Source: Humibacillus xanthopallidus (GTDB lineage: Bacteria; Actinomycetota; Actinomycetes; Actinomycetales; Dermatophilaceae). Taken from it: DNA of 64,000 nucleotides. The notes under the pieces were generated by a model. It was not told the DNA's origin and did no database searches. It saw nothing but the letters and a program-made list of their open reading frames with translations. Numbering within the stretch: the first letter of the stretch is position 1; each line of letters begins with the position of its first letter. Position numbers and translations under genes: made by a program. This document shows, piece after piece, positions 53,991 through 62,839 of the stretch. Location: the NCBI RefSeq assembly GCF_006716675.1, contig NZ_VFPM01000003.1:806001-870000 (forward strand), in the 5' to 3' direction.

Positions 53991-56900
53991 TCAGGCGCGC
54001 ACCTTGGCGATCGCCTTGAGCACCCGCTGCGGCGAGACGCTGTATGCCGTCCCGATCGTCTGCGCGAAGAGCGAGACCCGCAGCTCCTCGATCATCCAGC
54101 CGATCTCGGCGACCTCGGCCGCGCCCCGCTGCGCGGGACGCAGCGAGTCGAGCAGGTCGGCATACCGGCCCTCGACGAGGTCGACCTGCTCGAGTGCCAC
54201 GGTGTCGCGGGCGAGGTTGGCCGGCCCCTTGTCGAGGCGGTGGGCGATCGCCCGGAGGTAGCGGTCGAGGTCGGGCAGGCGGCGCAGACCTGTGTCCGCG
54301 ACGAAGCCAGGACGCACGAGCTCGCGCAGCTGGGCCCGCACGTCGGCGAGCATCGGGCGGATCGCCGGGCTGCTCGAGCGGTCGAGGTCGGCGAGCCGGT
54401 TGGTGAGGGCGAGGTCCTTTGCGAGGATCGGCTCGACGAGGCCGACCACCTGGACCACCTTCGCCGTCGTGTGCGTGCGCACCGCTGACAGCGCCCACTC
54501 GAAGTCCTCGCGGGTGCGCACGGCGTGGTCGCCACCCGAGCTCCGGTCGGTGACGGCGTCGTCGCGGATCGCGTCGATGGCTGCCGCGAGGCAGTCGTCG
54601 AGCAGGGCGGGGACGCTCCCGTGCGGGTTGTGGCCGAGAGCCAGCTTCTGGGCGTTCGTGAGGCGCGAGAGGATCTGCTTCCACGGCGGCGTGATGCCGA
54701 GCAGGAGCAGCCGTCGCACACCGAGGCGGTGCTCGGCGTCGGCCTCGGCCCGCGTCGGCAGGACGCGGAGGTCGACACCCGACCCCGTGTCGACGAGCGC
54801 GGGGTAGCCCTGGACGCCCTCGGAGCTCTCGAACGTCTCGGGCACCCCGTCGTCGGGGAAGGCCGTGAGACCGGCCCGCTCGACGCGGGCCCCGGCGCGG
54901 CTCACCTGTCGCCGCAGCTGTGGCGCGGCCGCCTCCCGGACCGCCTCGAGGTCCTTGCCCGTCGCGACCGGCTGCCCGTTCGGCCCGTCGACGCTGAAGG
55001 TGACCAACAGGTGCGGCGGCACCCGCTCGACCTCGAAGTCCGCCGGCGAGACGGGCGCGCCGGCCTTGCGCTGCAGGACGGCGGCCAGGGCAGGCAGCAG
55101 CGGCCCGCTCGTCGGGTCGAGCTCGGGCAGCACGGCGCGGGCGTGGTCGGGTGCCGGCACGAGGTTGCGGCGAATCCCCTTGGGCAGTGAGCGGATCAGA
55201 GCCGTCACGAGCTCCTCACGGAAGCCGGGCACCTGCCAGTCGAAGCCCTCCGGCGTCACCTGGTTGAGCCGGTCGACCGGGATGTGCACCGTCACGCCGT
55301 CCTGCGCCGACCCGGGCTCGAACTGGTAGGTGACGGGCAGGACGTTCTCGCCCTGCGTCCAGGTCGTCGGATGGTCCTCGTCGGCGATGCTCCCCGTGCT
55401 CTCGCGCAGCAGCAGCTCCTCGGTGAAGGTCAGCAGCTCTGGGGTCTGCCGTCGAGCCTTCTTCCACCACGTGTCGAAGTGCCGGCCCGACACGACGTCG
55501 GCCGGAATCCGCTTGTCGTAGAAGGCGATCAGTGTGCTGTCGTCGACGACGATGTCGCGGCGGCGCGTGCGCGCCTCGAGCTCGCCGAGGCGCTCGACGA
55601 GGGCGGCGTTGTCGCGCAGGAAGGCGTGCTCGGTGTGCCAGTCACCCTCGACGAGGGCGTGCCGGATGAAGAGGTCGCGAGCCAGCTCTGGGTCGATGCG
55701 TCCGAGCCCGACGACCCGCCCGACGACGAGGGGCACCCCGTAGAGGGTGACCCGCTCGGTCGCCACGGCCGAGCCGCGCTTGCCCGACCAGCGCGGCTCG
55801 GAGTACTGCCGCTTCACAAGGTGCTCGCCGAGCTGCTCAGCCCACACGGGGTCGATGCGCGCGTTGACCCGCGCCCACAGGCGGCTGGTCTCGACGAGCT
55901 CCTCGGCCATGACGAACTGCGGTTGCTTGCGAAAGAGCGCGGACCCGGGACTGATGCCGAAGCGCGTGCCCCGCGCACCGGCATACTCCCGCTTCTGCTC
56001 GTCGCGGACACCCACGTGCGAGAGGAGCCCGGCGAGCAGCGACTGGTGGATCGCGTCCGCGTCGACCTCGCCCTCCCCGACCTTGACGGTGCCGCGGCTG
56101 ACGTCGAGGCCCGCCTGCTTCGCCGCCTGCCTCACCTGGCCGTGGAGGTCCTGCCACTCGCGGATGCGCAGGTAGTGGAGGAACTCGGCCTTGCACATCC
56201 GGCGGAACGCGCTGCTGCTCAGCTCCGCCTGCTGCTCCTTGAGGTAGGCCCAGAGGTTCAGCCACGTGAGGAAGTCGCTCGTCTCGTCGGCGAAGCGCTT
56301 GTGCGCGGCGTTCGCGAGCTCCTGCTTGTCCTGCGGCCGCTCGCGCGGGTCCTGGATCGACAGCGCAGAGACGATGACGAGCACCTCGCGCAGCACGCCG
56401 CGCTTGTCCGCCTCGATGACCATGCGGGCGTGCCGCGGGTCGATGGGCAGCAGCGCGATCGTCCGGCCGTATGCCGTGAGGCGGCGTCCCGCACGGCGCT
56501 GCCCTCGTCCGCTGGGCGGGGTCTCCTCCTCGGGCGCGAAGGCCTGCAGCTCCTCGAGGAGCCGCACCCCGTCGGCGATCTGACGCGAGTCCGGTGGGTC
56601 GACGAAGGGGAAGCGGGCGATGTCGCCGAGGCCGAGACTCGTCATCTGGAGGATGACCGAGGCGAGGTTGGTGCGCAGGATCTCGGGGTCGGTGAACTCC
56701 GGGCGGCTGTCGTAGTCGTCCTCGGAGTAGAGCCGGATGGCGATGCCGTCGGAGACGCGGCCGCAGCGGCCGCTGCGCTGGTTGGCGGACGCCTGGCTCA
56801 CCGGCTCGATGGGCAGGCGCTGCACCTTGGTGCGCTGGCTGTAGCGGCTGATGCGGGCCGTGCCGGTGTCGATGACGTAGCGGATGCCGGGGACCGTGAG

Positions 56901-57962
56901 CGAGGTCTCCGCGACGTTGGTGGCAAGGACGATCCGGCGTCCGGTGTGCGACGAGAACACCCTGTGCTGCTCGGCCGCAGACAGCCGGCCGTAGAGCGGG
57001 ACCACCTCGGTCACCGGCAGCTTCATCCCGTTCAGGGCATCGGCAGCGTCACGGATCTCGCGCTCACCGGAGAAGAAGACGAGGATGTCGCTGCTCGTGC
57101 CCGAGTGCCGCTCGGTCCACAGCTCCTCGACGGCCTCGCACACGCCGGTCACCATGTCGCGCTCCTCCGCCTCCGGGCGGTCGGGGTCGACGAGCGGGCG
57201 GTAGCGGATCTCGACGGGGAAGGTGCGGCCCGAGACCTCGATGATCGGGGCGGGGTGTCCCGTGGCCGGATCGGCGAAGTGCTCGGCGAAGCGCTGCGGG
57301 TCGATCGTCGCCGAGGTGATGATGACCTTGAGGTCGGGGCGGCGCGGCAGGAGCTGCTTGAGGTAGCCGAGGATGAAGTCGATGTTGAGGCTGCGCTCGT
57401 GCGCCTCGTCGATGATGATCGTGTCGTAGCGGCGCAGCTCGCGGTCCCGCTGCATCTCGGCGAGCAGGATGCCGTCGGTCATGACCTTGACGAGGGTGTC
57501 GCGGCTGCTCTGGTCGGTGAAGCGCACCTGGTAGCCGACGGCCGTGCCGAGCTCGACCGCGAGCTCCTCGGAGAGCCGCTCGGCGACGGCGCGGGCCGCG
57601 ATGCGCCGCGGCTGGGTGTGCCCGATGACGGCGTCGAGCCCGCGACCGAGCTCGAGGCAGATCTTCGGGATCTGGGTCGTCTTGCCCGAGCCGGTCTCAC
57701 CGGCGATGACGACGACCTGGTGGTCGCGGATCGCCGCGGCGATGTCGTCGCGGCGCTCGACGACGGGCAGGTGCTCGGGGTAGGTGATGGGCGGCACCGT
57801 CGCCGCGCGGGCGGCCCTGCGGGCGGCCCGCTGGTCGGCGGTGGGCTCGGCCCGCCTTCGCTGCTGGCGCGGTGGGGTGCCGGGCGCACCGGCCGCGGGG
57901 CGTCTGCCGCGCGAGCGACGACCGCCCCCGCGGGCGCGGGAGGTCGAGGTCTCGTCGGGCAT
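53991..57962 (-). CDS. hrpA: ATP-dependent RNA helicase HrpA (DEAH)
   Basis: 1323 aa, the normal HrpA size. A basic Gly/Arg-rich N-terminal extension (1-50) precedes Walker A IAGETGSGKTTQIPK (residues 87-101). Motif II is IIIDEAHERSLNIDF, motif III ITSATIDPQRFAEHF, motif VI QRSGRCGRV. Accessory winged-helix/ratchet, OB-fold and the HrpA-specific DUF3418 region (the rest) follow. The start is ATG 57962. Role: RNA-protein remodelling; in E. coli it helps rescue stalled ribosomes. Divergent from the MmpS-like gene (181 bp). Confidence 0.97.
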   Translation of the reverse strand: MPDETSTSRARGGGRRSRGRRPAAGAPGTPPRQQRRRAEPTADQRAARRAARAATVPPITYPEHLPVVERRDDIAAAIRDHQVVVIAGETGSGKTTQIPKICLELGRGLDAVIGHTQPRRIAARAVAERLSEELAVELGTAVGYQVRFTDQSSRDTLVKVMTDGILLAEMQRDRELRRYDTIIIDEAHERSLNIDFILGYLKQLLPRRPDLKVIITSATIDPQRFAEHFADPATGHPAPIIEVSGRTFPVEIRYRPLVDPDRPEAEERDMVTGVCEAVEELWTERHSGTSSDILVFFSGEREIRDAADALNGMKLPVTEVVPLYGRLSAAEQHRVFSSHTGRRIVLATNVAETSLTVPGIRYVIDTGTARISRYSQRTKVQRLPIEPVSQASANQRSGRCGRVSDGIAIRLYSEDDYDSRPEFTDPEILRTNLASVILQMTSLGLGDIARFPFVDPPDSRQIADGVRLLEELQAFAPEEETPPSGRGQRRAGRRLTAYGRTIALLPIDPRHARMVIEADKRGVLREVLVIVSALSIQDPRERPQDKQELANAAHKRFADETSDFLTWLNLWAYLKEQQAELSSSAFRRMCKAEFLHYLRIREWQDLHGQVRQAAKQAGLDVSRGTVKVGEGEVDADAIHQSLLAGLLSHVGVRDEQKREYAGARGTRFGISPGSALFRKQPQFVMAEELVETSRLWARVNARIDPVWAEQLGEHLVKRQYSEPRWSGKRGSAVATERVTLYGVPLVVGRVVGLGRIDPELARDLFIRHALVEGDWHTEHAFLRDNAALVERLGELEARTRRRDIVVDDSTLIAFYDKRIPADVVSGRHFDTWWKKARRQTPELLTFTEELLLRESTGSIADEDHPTTWTQGENVLPVTYQFEPGSAQDGVTVHIPVDRLNQVTPEGFDWQVPGFREELVTALIRSLPKGIRRNLVPAPDHARAVLPELDPTSGPLLPALAAVLQRKAGAPVSPADFEVERVPPHLLVTFSVDGPNGQPVATGKDLEAVREAAAPQLRRQVSRAGARVERAGLTAFPDDGVPETFESSEGVQGYPALVDTGSGVDLRVLPTRAEADAEHRLGVRRLLLLGITPPWKQILSRLTNAQKLALGHNPHGSVPALLDDCLAAAIDAIRDDAVTDRSSGGDHAVRTREDFEWALSAVRTHTTAKVVQVVGLVEPILAKDLALTNRLADLDRSSSPAIRPMLADVRAQLRELVRPGFVADTGLRRLPDLDRYLRAIAHRLDKGPANLARDTVALEQVDLVEGRYADLLDSLRPAQRGAAEVAEIGWMIEELRVSLFAQTIGTAYSVSPQRVLKAIAKVRA

Positions 57963-58143
57963 GCCCGTCAGGATATGTGGGCGGCGCAGCGCCGGTCGCG
58001 GGGGTTTGGGCCCGGGGTCTGCACGGACCGCTCGACGGGTGGAACCGATACGCTCCGCGATCGCTCAGAGCGGGGTCGCGACGCCGCGCCCGTCGACGAC
58101 GACGGTGGTTGGATGGGCGCACCGCACGGACTCAGGGGGACAT

Positions 58144-58932
58144 GTGAACGACGCCACGTCGCGGCCCGAGCTGCCCGACCCGCAGCACGACCGGCACGTC
58201 GCCTTCCCGGACCTGACTCCCGCCGCACCCGCCGAGTCGCCCAGCGAGGGACCGGTCGACGCACCGTCGACCCCTGCGCCCGGTCCGCCGCCCGACGCCT
58301 GGGCCGACCACGCCTCACCCGCGGGTCCTCCCCCCTCGACCGGCTGGCAGCCCGACCCGACGGTCCGCCGCACCCCACCCACGAGGCCGGAGCCCGTCAC
58401 GCGAGGCCGGCGTCCGGCATGGCTCCCGTATGCCGCCGTCATCGGGATCTTCATGGTGATGGGAAACTCCGGCGGCCACGACGTGGTGGTCGACGCCGGT
58501 AGCGGTTCCTCCGAGCAGGTGTGGGGTGGCTCGTCAGACCCGTGGGGTGAGCAGGCGCCGGACCCGTCGATGGCGGGCTGGGTCACCACGGTCGAGGACC
58601 CGAGCCTCACCACCGACCCTCTCCCCCTCGACTCCCCCGTCTCGCCGGTCCCCCCGGACACCACCATGCTCCGGGTCGAGGTCGTGTCCACCTCTGCGCA
58701 GGACGTCTCGTTGACGGTCTCCACATCGTCCGGGCTGCACGAGGAGAGCTCGGAGCGCACCCCGCTAGCGAGGGAGATCCACCTGGGGTCGGTGCCGAGC
58801 TCCGTCTCCGTCGCGGCATCGAGCACCGACGGGTCCGGTGACGTCCTGCAGTGCCGCGTCTATGCGGGCACGGACCTCGTTGCCATCCACACCATGGACA
58901 CCGGGTCGGTCAGCTGCGAGCTCACGTGGTGA
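58144..58932 (+). CDS. Membrane protein with Pro-rich N-tail and MmpS-like C-domain
   Basis: 262 aa. Residues 1-88 are Pro/Asp-rich and probably disordered; a short helix (WLPYAAVIGIFMVMG, 93-107) follows, then a Gly/Ser/Pro spacer and a C-terminal beta-domain of ~95 residues. This starts MLRVEVVSTSAQDVSLTVST and ends VLQCRVYAGTDLVAIHTMD then SVSCELTW. Two Cys in the positions of MmpS proteins, and the order of motifs, suggest an MmpS-like fold (periplasmic accessory domain). The similarity is by eye and modest; no MmpL partner is nearby. Starts with GTG 58144. Confidence 0.5.
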   Translation: MNDATSRPELPDPQHDRHVAFPDLTPAAPAESPSEGPVDAPSTPAPGPPPDAWADHASPAGPPPSTGWQPDPTVRRTPPTRPEPVTRGRRPAWLPYAAVIGIFMVMGNSGGHDVVVDAGSGSSEQVWGGSSDPWGEQAPDPSMAGWVTTVEDPSLTTDPLPLDSPVSPVPPDTTMLRVEVVSTSAQDVSLTVSTSSGLHEESSERTPLAREIHLGSVPSSVSVAASSTDGSGDVLQCRVYAGTDLVAIHTMDTGSVSCELTW

Positions 58933-58965
58933 GGGTGCCTCGATGGTCTCGAGGCGCCCTCGCCA

Positions 58966-60213
58966 TCAGATGTCAGCGCCATCCTCCGCGGCGCGAGATG
59001 CCTTGCGGCGCTTGTTGATCGCGATCCGCGCGGCCATCGCCTTCTCGAAGGCGAAGTGCCAGAAGCGGCTGATGACGAGCTCGCGCTCCCCGACCATCTC
59101 GACGACATCCGCACCGGCACCGAGCTTGAAGAGCAGCAGGCCGGTCAGCGGGCTCGTCGCGCCGAGCGAGGTGTTGAACCCCCGGAAGTCGTAGGCGTCG
59201 CACCCCGCCGCCACGGCGTCCTGCATGGCCTGCCACTGCAGCGCGTTGGAGGCCCGGGCGTCGCGGTTGCGCTCGGTGGAGCCGCCGTAGAGGTAGGAGA
59301 ACGTGCGGCCGAAGCGGATCATCAGCGCCGACGCGAGCACGTCGCCGTCGACGTGGGCCTCGTAGAAGCACGCCTGGACGGGGCTGCCGGCGCCCTCGCT
59401 CATGAAGGAGCGCGCCATGAGGTCGAAGTAGGCCTTCGGTCGCGGCAGGAAGTTGTCGCGGTCGGCGGACTCGACATAGAGCTCGTAGAAGGTGTCGAGC
59501 CCCTCGGCGAGCGCGGTGCGCACCTCCACACCGGACTTCTCGGCCTTCTTGACGTTGCGGCGCCACTGCTGGTTCATCGACTTCAGCAGCTCGGGAACGG
59601 TCCGGCCGCGCAGATCGACGATGCAGAGCAGGCGCGGCTGGCCGACGGCCACCCCGTCGCCTCCGATCGACAGCCACTCGTTGGCGTCGAGCCAGACCTC
59701 CAGGCGTCTCGCCACGGCACTGTCCACGGCGCTCGGCATCGTGGTGAAGCTCAGCAGGCCGCCCTCGGCGACCTGCTTCTTCACCGGCTCCCGGTCCCAG
59801 ATCCGTGACACCACCGGGAAGCCGAGACGGAGCGCGAAGGCGCCGTCATTCCTCGCCCAGGCGACGAGCGGGTCGAGCCAGGCAGCAGGATCGTCGGCGA
59901 CGGCCGCCCACGGGAGGGCAGGACCCTCCGGCAGGTAGGCATAGGACCGCTTGAGGCGAGGGATGGCGCGCGAGAGCACGAGGCCGGCACCGACCCTGCG
60001 TCCGTCGGCGTCGAACCACCCGAGGTGCGTGCGCCGCCACCCCTGCTTGGCCCGCGCCCAGTTGGGCGTCTGCAGGAAGCTGCCACCCAGCTCGAGCAGC
60101 GTCTCGGTGGCCTCGTCGGCGGTCACGGGTCGCACCGTCAACGGGAGGCGGGCGGGCGTCGCCGACGGGTCCGTCGCTTCGCCGGCCCCCGGGGCCGGGG
60201 TCTGCTCAGTCAT
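58966..60213 (-). CDS. FemABX-family peptidyltransferase
   Basis: 415 aa, two GNAT-like folds of the FemABX family, which transfer amino acids from aminoacyl-tRNA to wall precursors. Motifs: GGSFLQTPNWARAKQGWRRTH (quoted: GGSFLQTPNWARAKQ), YLPEGPALPW, LRGRTVPELLKSMNQQWRRN (typical MxxKxRxNI-like), VESADRDNFLPRPKAYF, YLYGGSTERNRDARASNAL and YDFRGFNTSLG. ATG 60213 has AGGGTGG upstream; a GTG 9 bp earlier is possible. Last gene of a minus-strand group with two small membrane proteins. With the DAP-type MurE this suggests bridge residues or a side role (see findings). Confidence 0.87.
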   Translation of the reverse strand: MTEQTPAPGAGEATDPSATPARLPLTVRPVTADEATETLLELGGSFLQTPNWARAKQGWRRTHLGWFDADGRRVGAGLVLSRAIPRLKRSYAYLPEGPALPWAAVADDPAAWLDPLVAWARNDGAFALRLGFPVVSRIWDREPVKKQVAEGGLLSFTTMPSAVDSAVARRLEVWLDANEWLSIGGDGVAVGQPRLLCIVDLRGRTVPELLKSMNQQWRRNVKKAEKSGVEVRTALAEGLDTFYELYVESADRDNFLPRPKAYFDLMARSFMSEGAGSPVQACFYEAHVDGDVLASALMIRFGRTFSYLYGGSTERNRDARASNALQWQAMQDAVAAGCDAYDFRGFNTSLGATSPLTGLLLFKLGAGADVVEMVGERELVISRFWHFAFEKAMAARIAINKRRKASRAAEDGADI

Positions 60214-60237
60214 GGCCGCCACCCTATCGACGCGGGC

Positions 60238-60777
60238 TCAGGACTCCGACTCGGCCGCCGCCGCGGGTTCCCGTGAGGCCGCCTCGGACGCGCGGTTCGT
60301 CCGGTGGATCCACCACAGCCCGACGAGCGGCAGCACGAGCGGCACGTAGCCGTAGCCCTGGCCGAAGTGCGACCAGACGGTCTTGTCGGGGAAGGCCGAC
60401 CGGGCGGCATACGAGATGGCGCCGACGACGAGCACGCCGACGAGCTCGACGGTGAGTGCGATGGTGGCGAGGCGCACGGAGGTGCGGTCGCCCCGCGCGA
60501 GGCCGATCGTCGCGACGATGTAGATGACGGCGGCGAGCGCCGAGAGCAGGTAGGGCACGGGGGCCCGGTCGAAGTACTCGGTGATCTGCAGGATGGAGCG
60601 GCCGGTCGCTGCGAGCGCCAGCAGCCCGTAGACGGCGACGAGGACACGACCGAAGCCGTGCCCGGTGTGCGGCGGTTGCTCGGTGGTCTGCTGCTCGGTG
60701 TTCGACTGCCCGGTGTTCGACTGCCCGGTGTTCGACTGCCCGGTGTTCGACTGCCCGGTGTCCGGCTGCTCAGCCAT
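60238..60777 (-). CDS. Four-helix membrane protein with TGQSN pentapeptide repeats
   Basis: 179 aa. N-terminus has a tandem repeat of NTGQS (five copies with one variant, residues 6-28), then about four membrane helices (VLVAVYGLLALAATGRSI, YLLSALAAVIYIVATIGLA, ATIALTVELVGVLVVGAI, YVPLVLPLVGLWWIH) and a charged tail. No family recognised. Starts at ATG 60777, overlapping the upstream gene by 8 bp; 24 bp before the FemABX gene. The repeat is at DNA level (separate entry). Confidence 0.8.
   Translation of the reverse strand: MAEQPDTGQSNTGQSNTGQSNTGQSNTEQQTTEQPPHTGHGFGRVLVAVYGLLALAATGRSILQITEYFDRAPVPYLLSALAAVIYIVATIGLARGDRTSVRLATIALTVELVGVLVVGAISYAARSAFPDKTVWSHFGQGYGYVPLVLPLVGLWWIHRTNRASEAASREPAAAAESES
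60696..60755 (-). repeat. Four perfect 15-bp tandem repeats (TGQSN units)
   Basis: Unit CGGTGTTCGACTGCC in four exact copies, plus a degenerate fifth to 60770. It encodes repeated Asn-Thr-Gly-Gln-Ser in the gene at 60238. Exact repeats imply possible copy-number variation by slippage, in frame because the unit is 15 bp. Confidence 0.9.
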
Positions 60778-61132
60778 GGAGGCTCCAGACCTGCTGGAGA
60801 CGGGCGACGAGGATGGCGACGACGACCGCGCCACCGAGCACCACCGCCATGGCCCACTGCGTCTTCTCCTTGATGGCGATGACGACGGTGACCGGGATGA
60901 CGACGAGGACGGTGAAGAGGTAGGCGATGAACGTCGCCCGCTCCGCTCCGTCGGCGATCGCCGACGCATTGGCGAGACCGACGACCAGCTGCACGAGCAG
61001 CGCCACCTCGATGGCCGCGCCCGTGAGCACGATGGGGTCATCGACGAGACGGCGGCGCAGCAGGTGGTGGGCCGCCAGGATCGCGAGGAGGCCGGTCGCC
61101 ACGAGGACGACCACGGTGAGCGGTTGGAGCAC
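60770..61132 (-). CDS. Small integral membrane protein
   Basis: 120 aa with about four membrane helices (LTVVVLVATGLLAILAAHHL, VLTGAAIEVALLVQLVVGLA, FIAYLFTVLVVIPVTVVIAI, WAMAVVLGGAVVVAILVARL). No family recognised; general character resembles subunits found in small actinobacterial membrane operons. Starts with GTG 61132. Its TGA lies inside the start of the next gene (ATGGCTGA, 8-bp overlap), so the pair is probably translated together. Confidence 0.78.
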   Translation of the reverse strand: MLQPLTVVVLVATGLLAILAAHHLLRRRLVDDPIVLTGAAIEVALLVQLVVGLANASAIADGAERATFIAYLFTVLVVIPVTVVIAIKEKTQWAMAVVLGGAVVVAILVARLQQVWSLHG

Positions 61133-61268
61133 GCGGGAATCCTACGTCGTGGACCTGCGCGCCGGACGCTGCCTCGGACGGCCCGACCGCACGCGGTATT
61201 TTGCAGCGGGACGGTCGAGAGCCGCGCCGACCGCGCCACCAGACCGCAACGACCACGCAGGAGCCGCA

Positions 61269-62714
61269 GTGCCGATCCGCCCGATCACCGTCGACCGCGC
61301 AGCCGGGGTCCTGCTCGGTCAGGCGTGTGGCGACGCCCTCGGCGTCCCCTACGAGATGGCCGCTCCCCCCGTCGGCGAGGCGGTCATGAAGGGCGGCGGA
61401 CTCGGGCCCTACGACCCCGGCGAGTGGAGCGATGACACGCAGATGACACTGTGCGTCGCCCAGGTCGCGGCGCAGGGCGGCGATCTCACCTCGCCGGACG
61501 CCCTCGACGACATCGCGGAGGCGTTCACGTCGTGGCTCGCCGGGGGTGCCACCGACATCGGCACGCAGACCCGGGCCGTGCTCACCGAAGCCCACGAGCT
61601 GCCCGGGCGCCCGCACGAACGGCTCACGCGGGCCAGCGAGCAGCTCCACGAGCGCACGGGCCGCACGGCCGGCAACGGCGCCCTGATGCGCACGTCTATC
61701 GTCGGGCTGGCGCGCGTCCACGACCGGCAGGCGACGGCCGATGCGGCGCGGGCGGTCGCGCAGCTCACCCATGCAGACCCGCTCGCCGGTGACTCGTCGG
61801 TGCTCTGGTCCGAGGCCATCCGCCTCGCCGTCACCGAAGGGCGCCTCGATCTCGCAGCCGGGCTCGATCTCGTCACTCCCGCGTATGCCGGCCGCTGGGG
61901 CGACTGGATCGAGGAGGCGACCGCGGCCGATCCGGGGCAGTTCCCCAACAACGGCTACACCGTCACCGCCCTGCAGGCCGCCTGGGCCGCGATCACCTCG
62001 ACCGACCGCGGTGACGCGTCGGCCATGCACCTGCAGCGAGGCCTGCAGGCGGCCGTGCGGGCCGGGCACGACACCGACACGGTCGCGGCCATCGCCGGCT
62101 CGCTGCTCGGGGCCCGTTACGGCGCGTCGGCGGTGCCCACGCAGTGGCGCCGCATGGTCCACGGCTGGCCAGGCCTTCGCGCGCACGACCTCGTCGAGCT
62201 CGCCGTCTCGACCTCCCTCGGGGGCCGCCGGCACGGACAGTGGCCGTCAGTGCCCTCGATGAGCGATCCCGGGATCCCGATGCTCGGTCTGGCCCACCCG
62301 ATCGACCCCGACATCGTGCTCGGCACCATGTCGGACCTGTCGCGCGTGCGAGAGCTCGGTGTGCACGCGGTGGTCTCCCTCTGCCCGCTCGGCCTGCACG
62401 ACATCCCGGCCGATGGCATGAGCGCGCGCGACCACATCGAGTTCTGGATCAACGACGACGACGAGGAGGAGTCGAACCCCCACCTCGACTTCGTGCTCGA
62501 CGACGTGTCGTCGGCGCTGCGCCAGTTCCGCGCCGAGGGCAAGCGGGTGCTCGTCCACTGCCGCCAGGGCGGTCAGCGCACTCCCGCCGTGGCGCTGCGG
62601 TATGCCGTCGACCTGGGCGTCGCTCCCGAGCTGGCCGAGCGCTCCATCCGTCAGGCGATGCCCCACATCCGCGGGGAGGGCCGGCTCTGGCACGTCGCCG
62701 CCCACGGCGCCTGA
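61269..62714 (+). CDS. ADP-ribosylglycohydrolase fused to a CX5R protein phosphatase-like domain
   Basis: 481 aa. Residues 1-~330 are an ADP-ribosylglycohydrolase (DraG): GVLLGQACGDALGVPYE, SDDTQMTLCVAQ (metal-binding Asp pair), GNGALMRTSIVGL and GHDTDTVAAIAGSLLGARYG (second Asp-Thr-Asp). Residues ~335-481 look like a dual-specificity/tyrosine phosphatase: LVHCRQGGQRTPAVALRY, active Cys431 and Arg437 in CX5R. An upstream Asp in FWINDDDEEE may be the general acid. Starts with GTG 61269 (AGGAG upstream). Would remove ADP-ribose, possibly with phosphate; substrate unknown. A phosphatase-like fold could alternatively bind mono-ADP-ribose phosphate. Confidence 0.87.
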   Translation: MPIRPITVDRAAGVLLGQACGDALGVPYEMAAPPVGEAVMKGGGLGPYDPGEWSDDTQMTLCVAQVAAQGGDLTSPDALDDIAEAFTSWLAGGATDIGTQTRAVLTEAHELPGRPHERLTRASEQLHERTGRTAGNGALMRTSIVGLARVHDRQATADAARAVAQLTHADPLAGDSSVLWSEAIRLAVTEGRLDLAAGLDLVTPAYAGRWGDWIEEATAADPGQFPNNGYTVTALQAAWAAITSTDRGDASAMHLQRGLQAAVRAGHDTDTVAAIAGSLLGARYGASAVPTQWRRMVHGWPGLRAHDLVELAVSTSLGGRRHGQWPSVPSMSDPGIPMLGLAHPIDPDIVLGTMSDLSRVRELGVHAVVSLCPLGLHDIPADGMSARDHIEFWINDDDEEESNPHLDFVLDDVSSALRQFRAEGKRVLVHCRQGGQRTPAVALRYAVDLGVAPELAERSIRQAMPHIRGEGRLWHVAAHGA

Positions 62715-62748
62715 CCGTCCCCGACCCGCGCACCACTCTCTCTGATTC

Positions 62749-62788
62749 GAGGTGATTCCGGGCCCCACCCCGGTCTCGGTATCACCTC
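62749..62788 (+). terminator. Nested inverted repeat after the ADP-ribosylglycohydrolase gene
   Basis: GAGGTGAT (62749-62756) and ATCACCTC (62781-62788) pair, with an inner CCGGG/CCCGG stem; ~35 bp past the stop. Terminator-like, no T run. Confidence 0.4.
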
Positions 62789-62839
62789 CAACCGGGCGGG
62801 TGGGGCGGGTCGGTCGGGCGACGGACTAGCGTGCCCTCC

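Noticed and set aside
55284..58502. Plus-strand open frame of 1072 codons
   Set aside because: Antisense to hrpA and then out of phase with the MmpS-like gene; composition typical for shadows.
60696..60770. CRISPR-like array
   Set aside because: Units are 15 bp, directly adjacent without spacers and encode protein.
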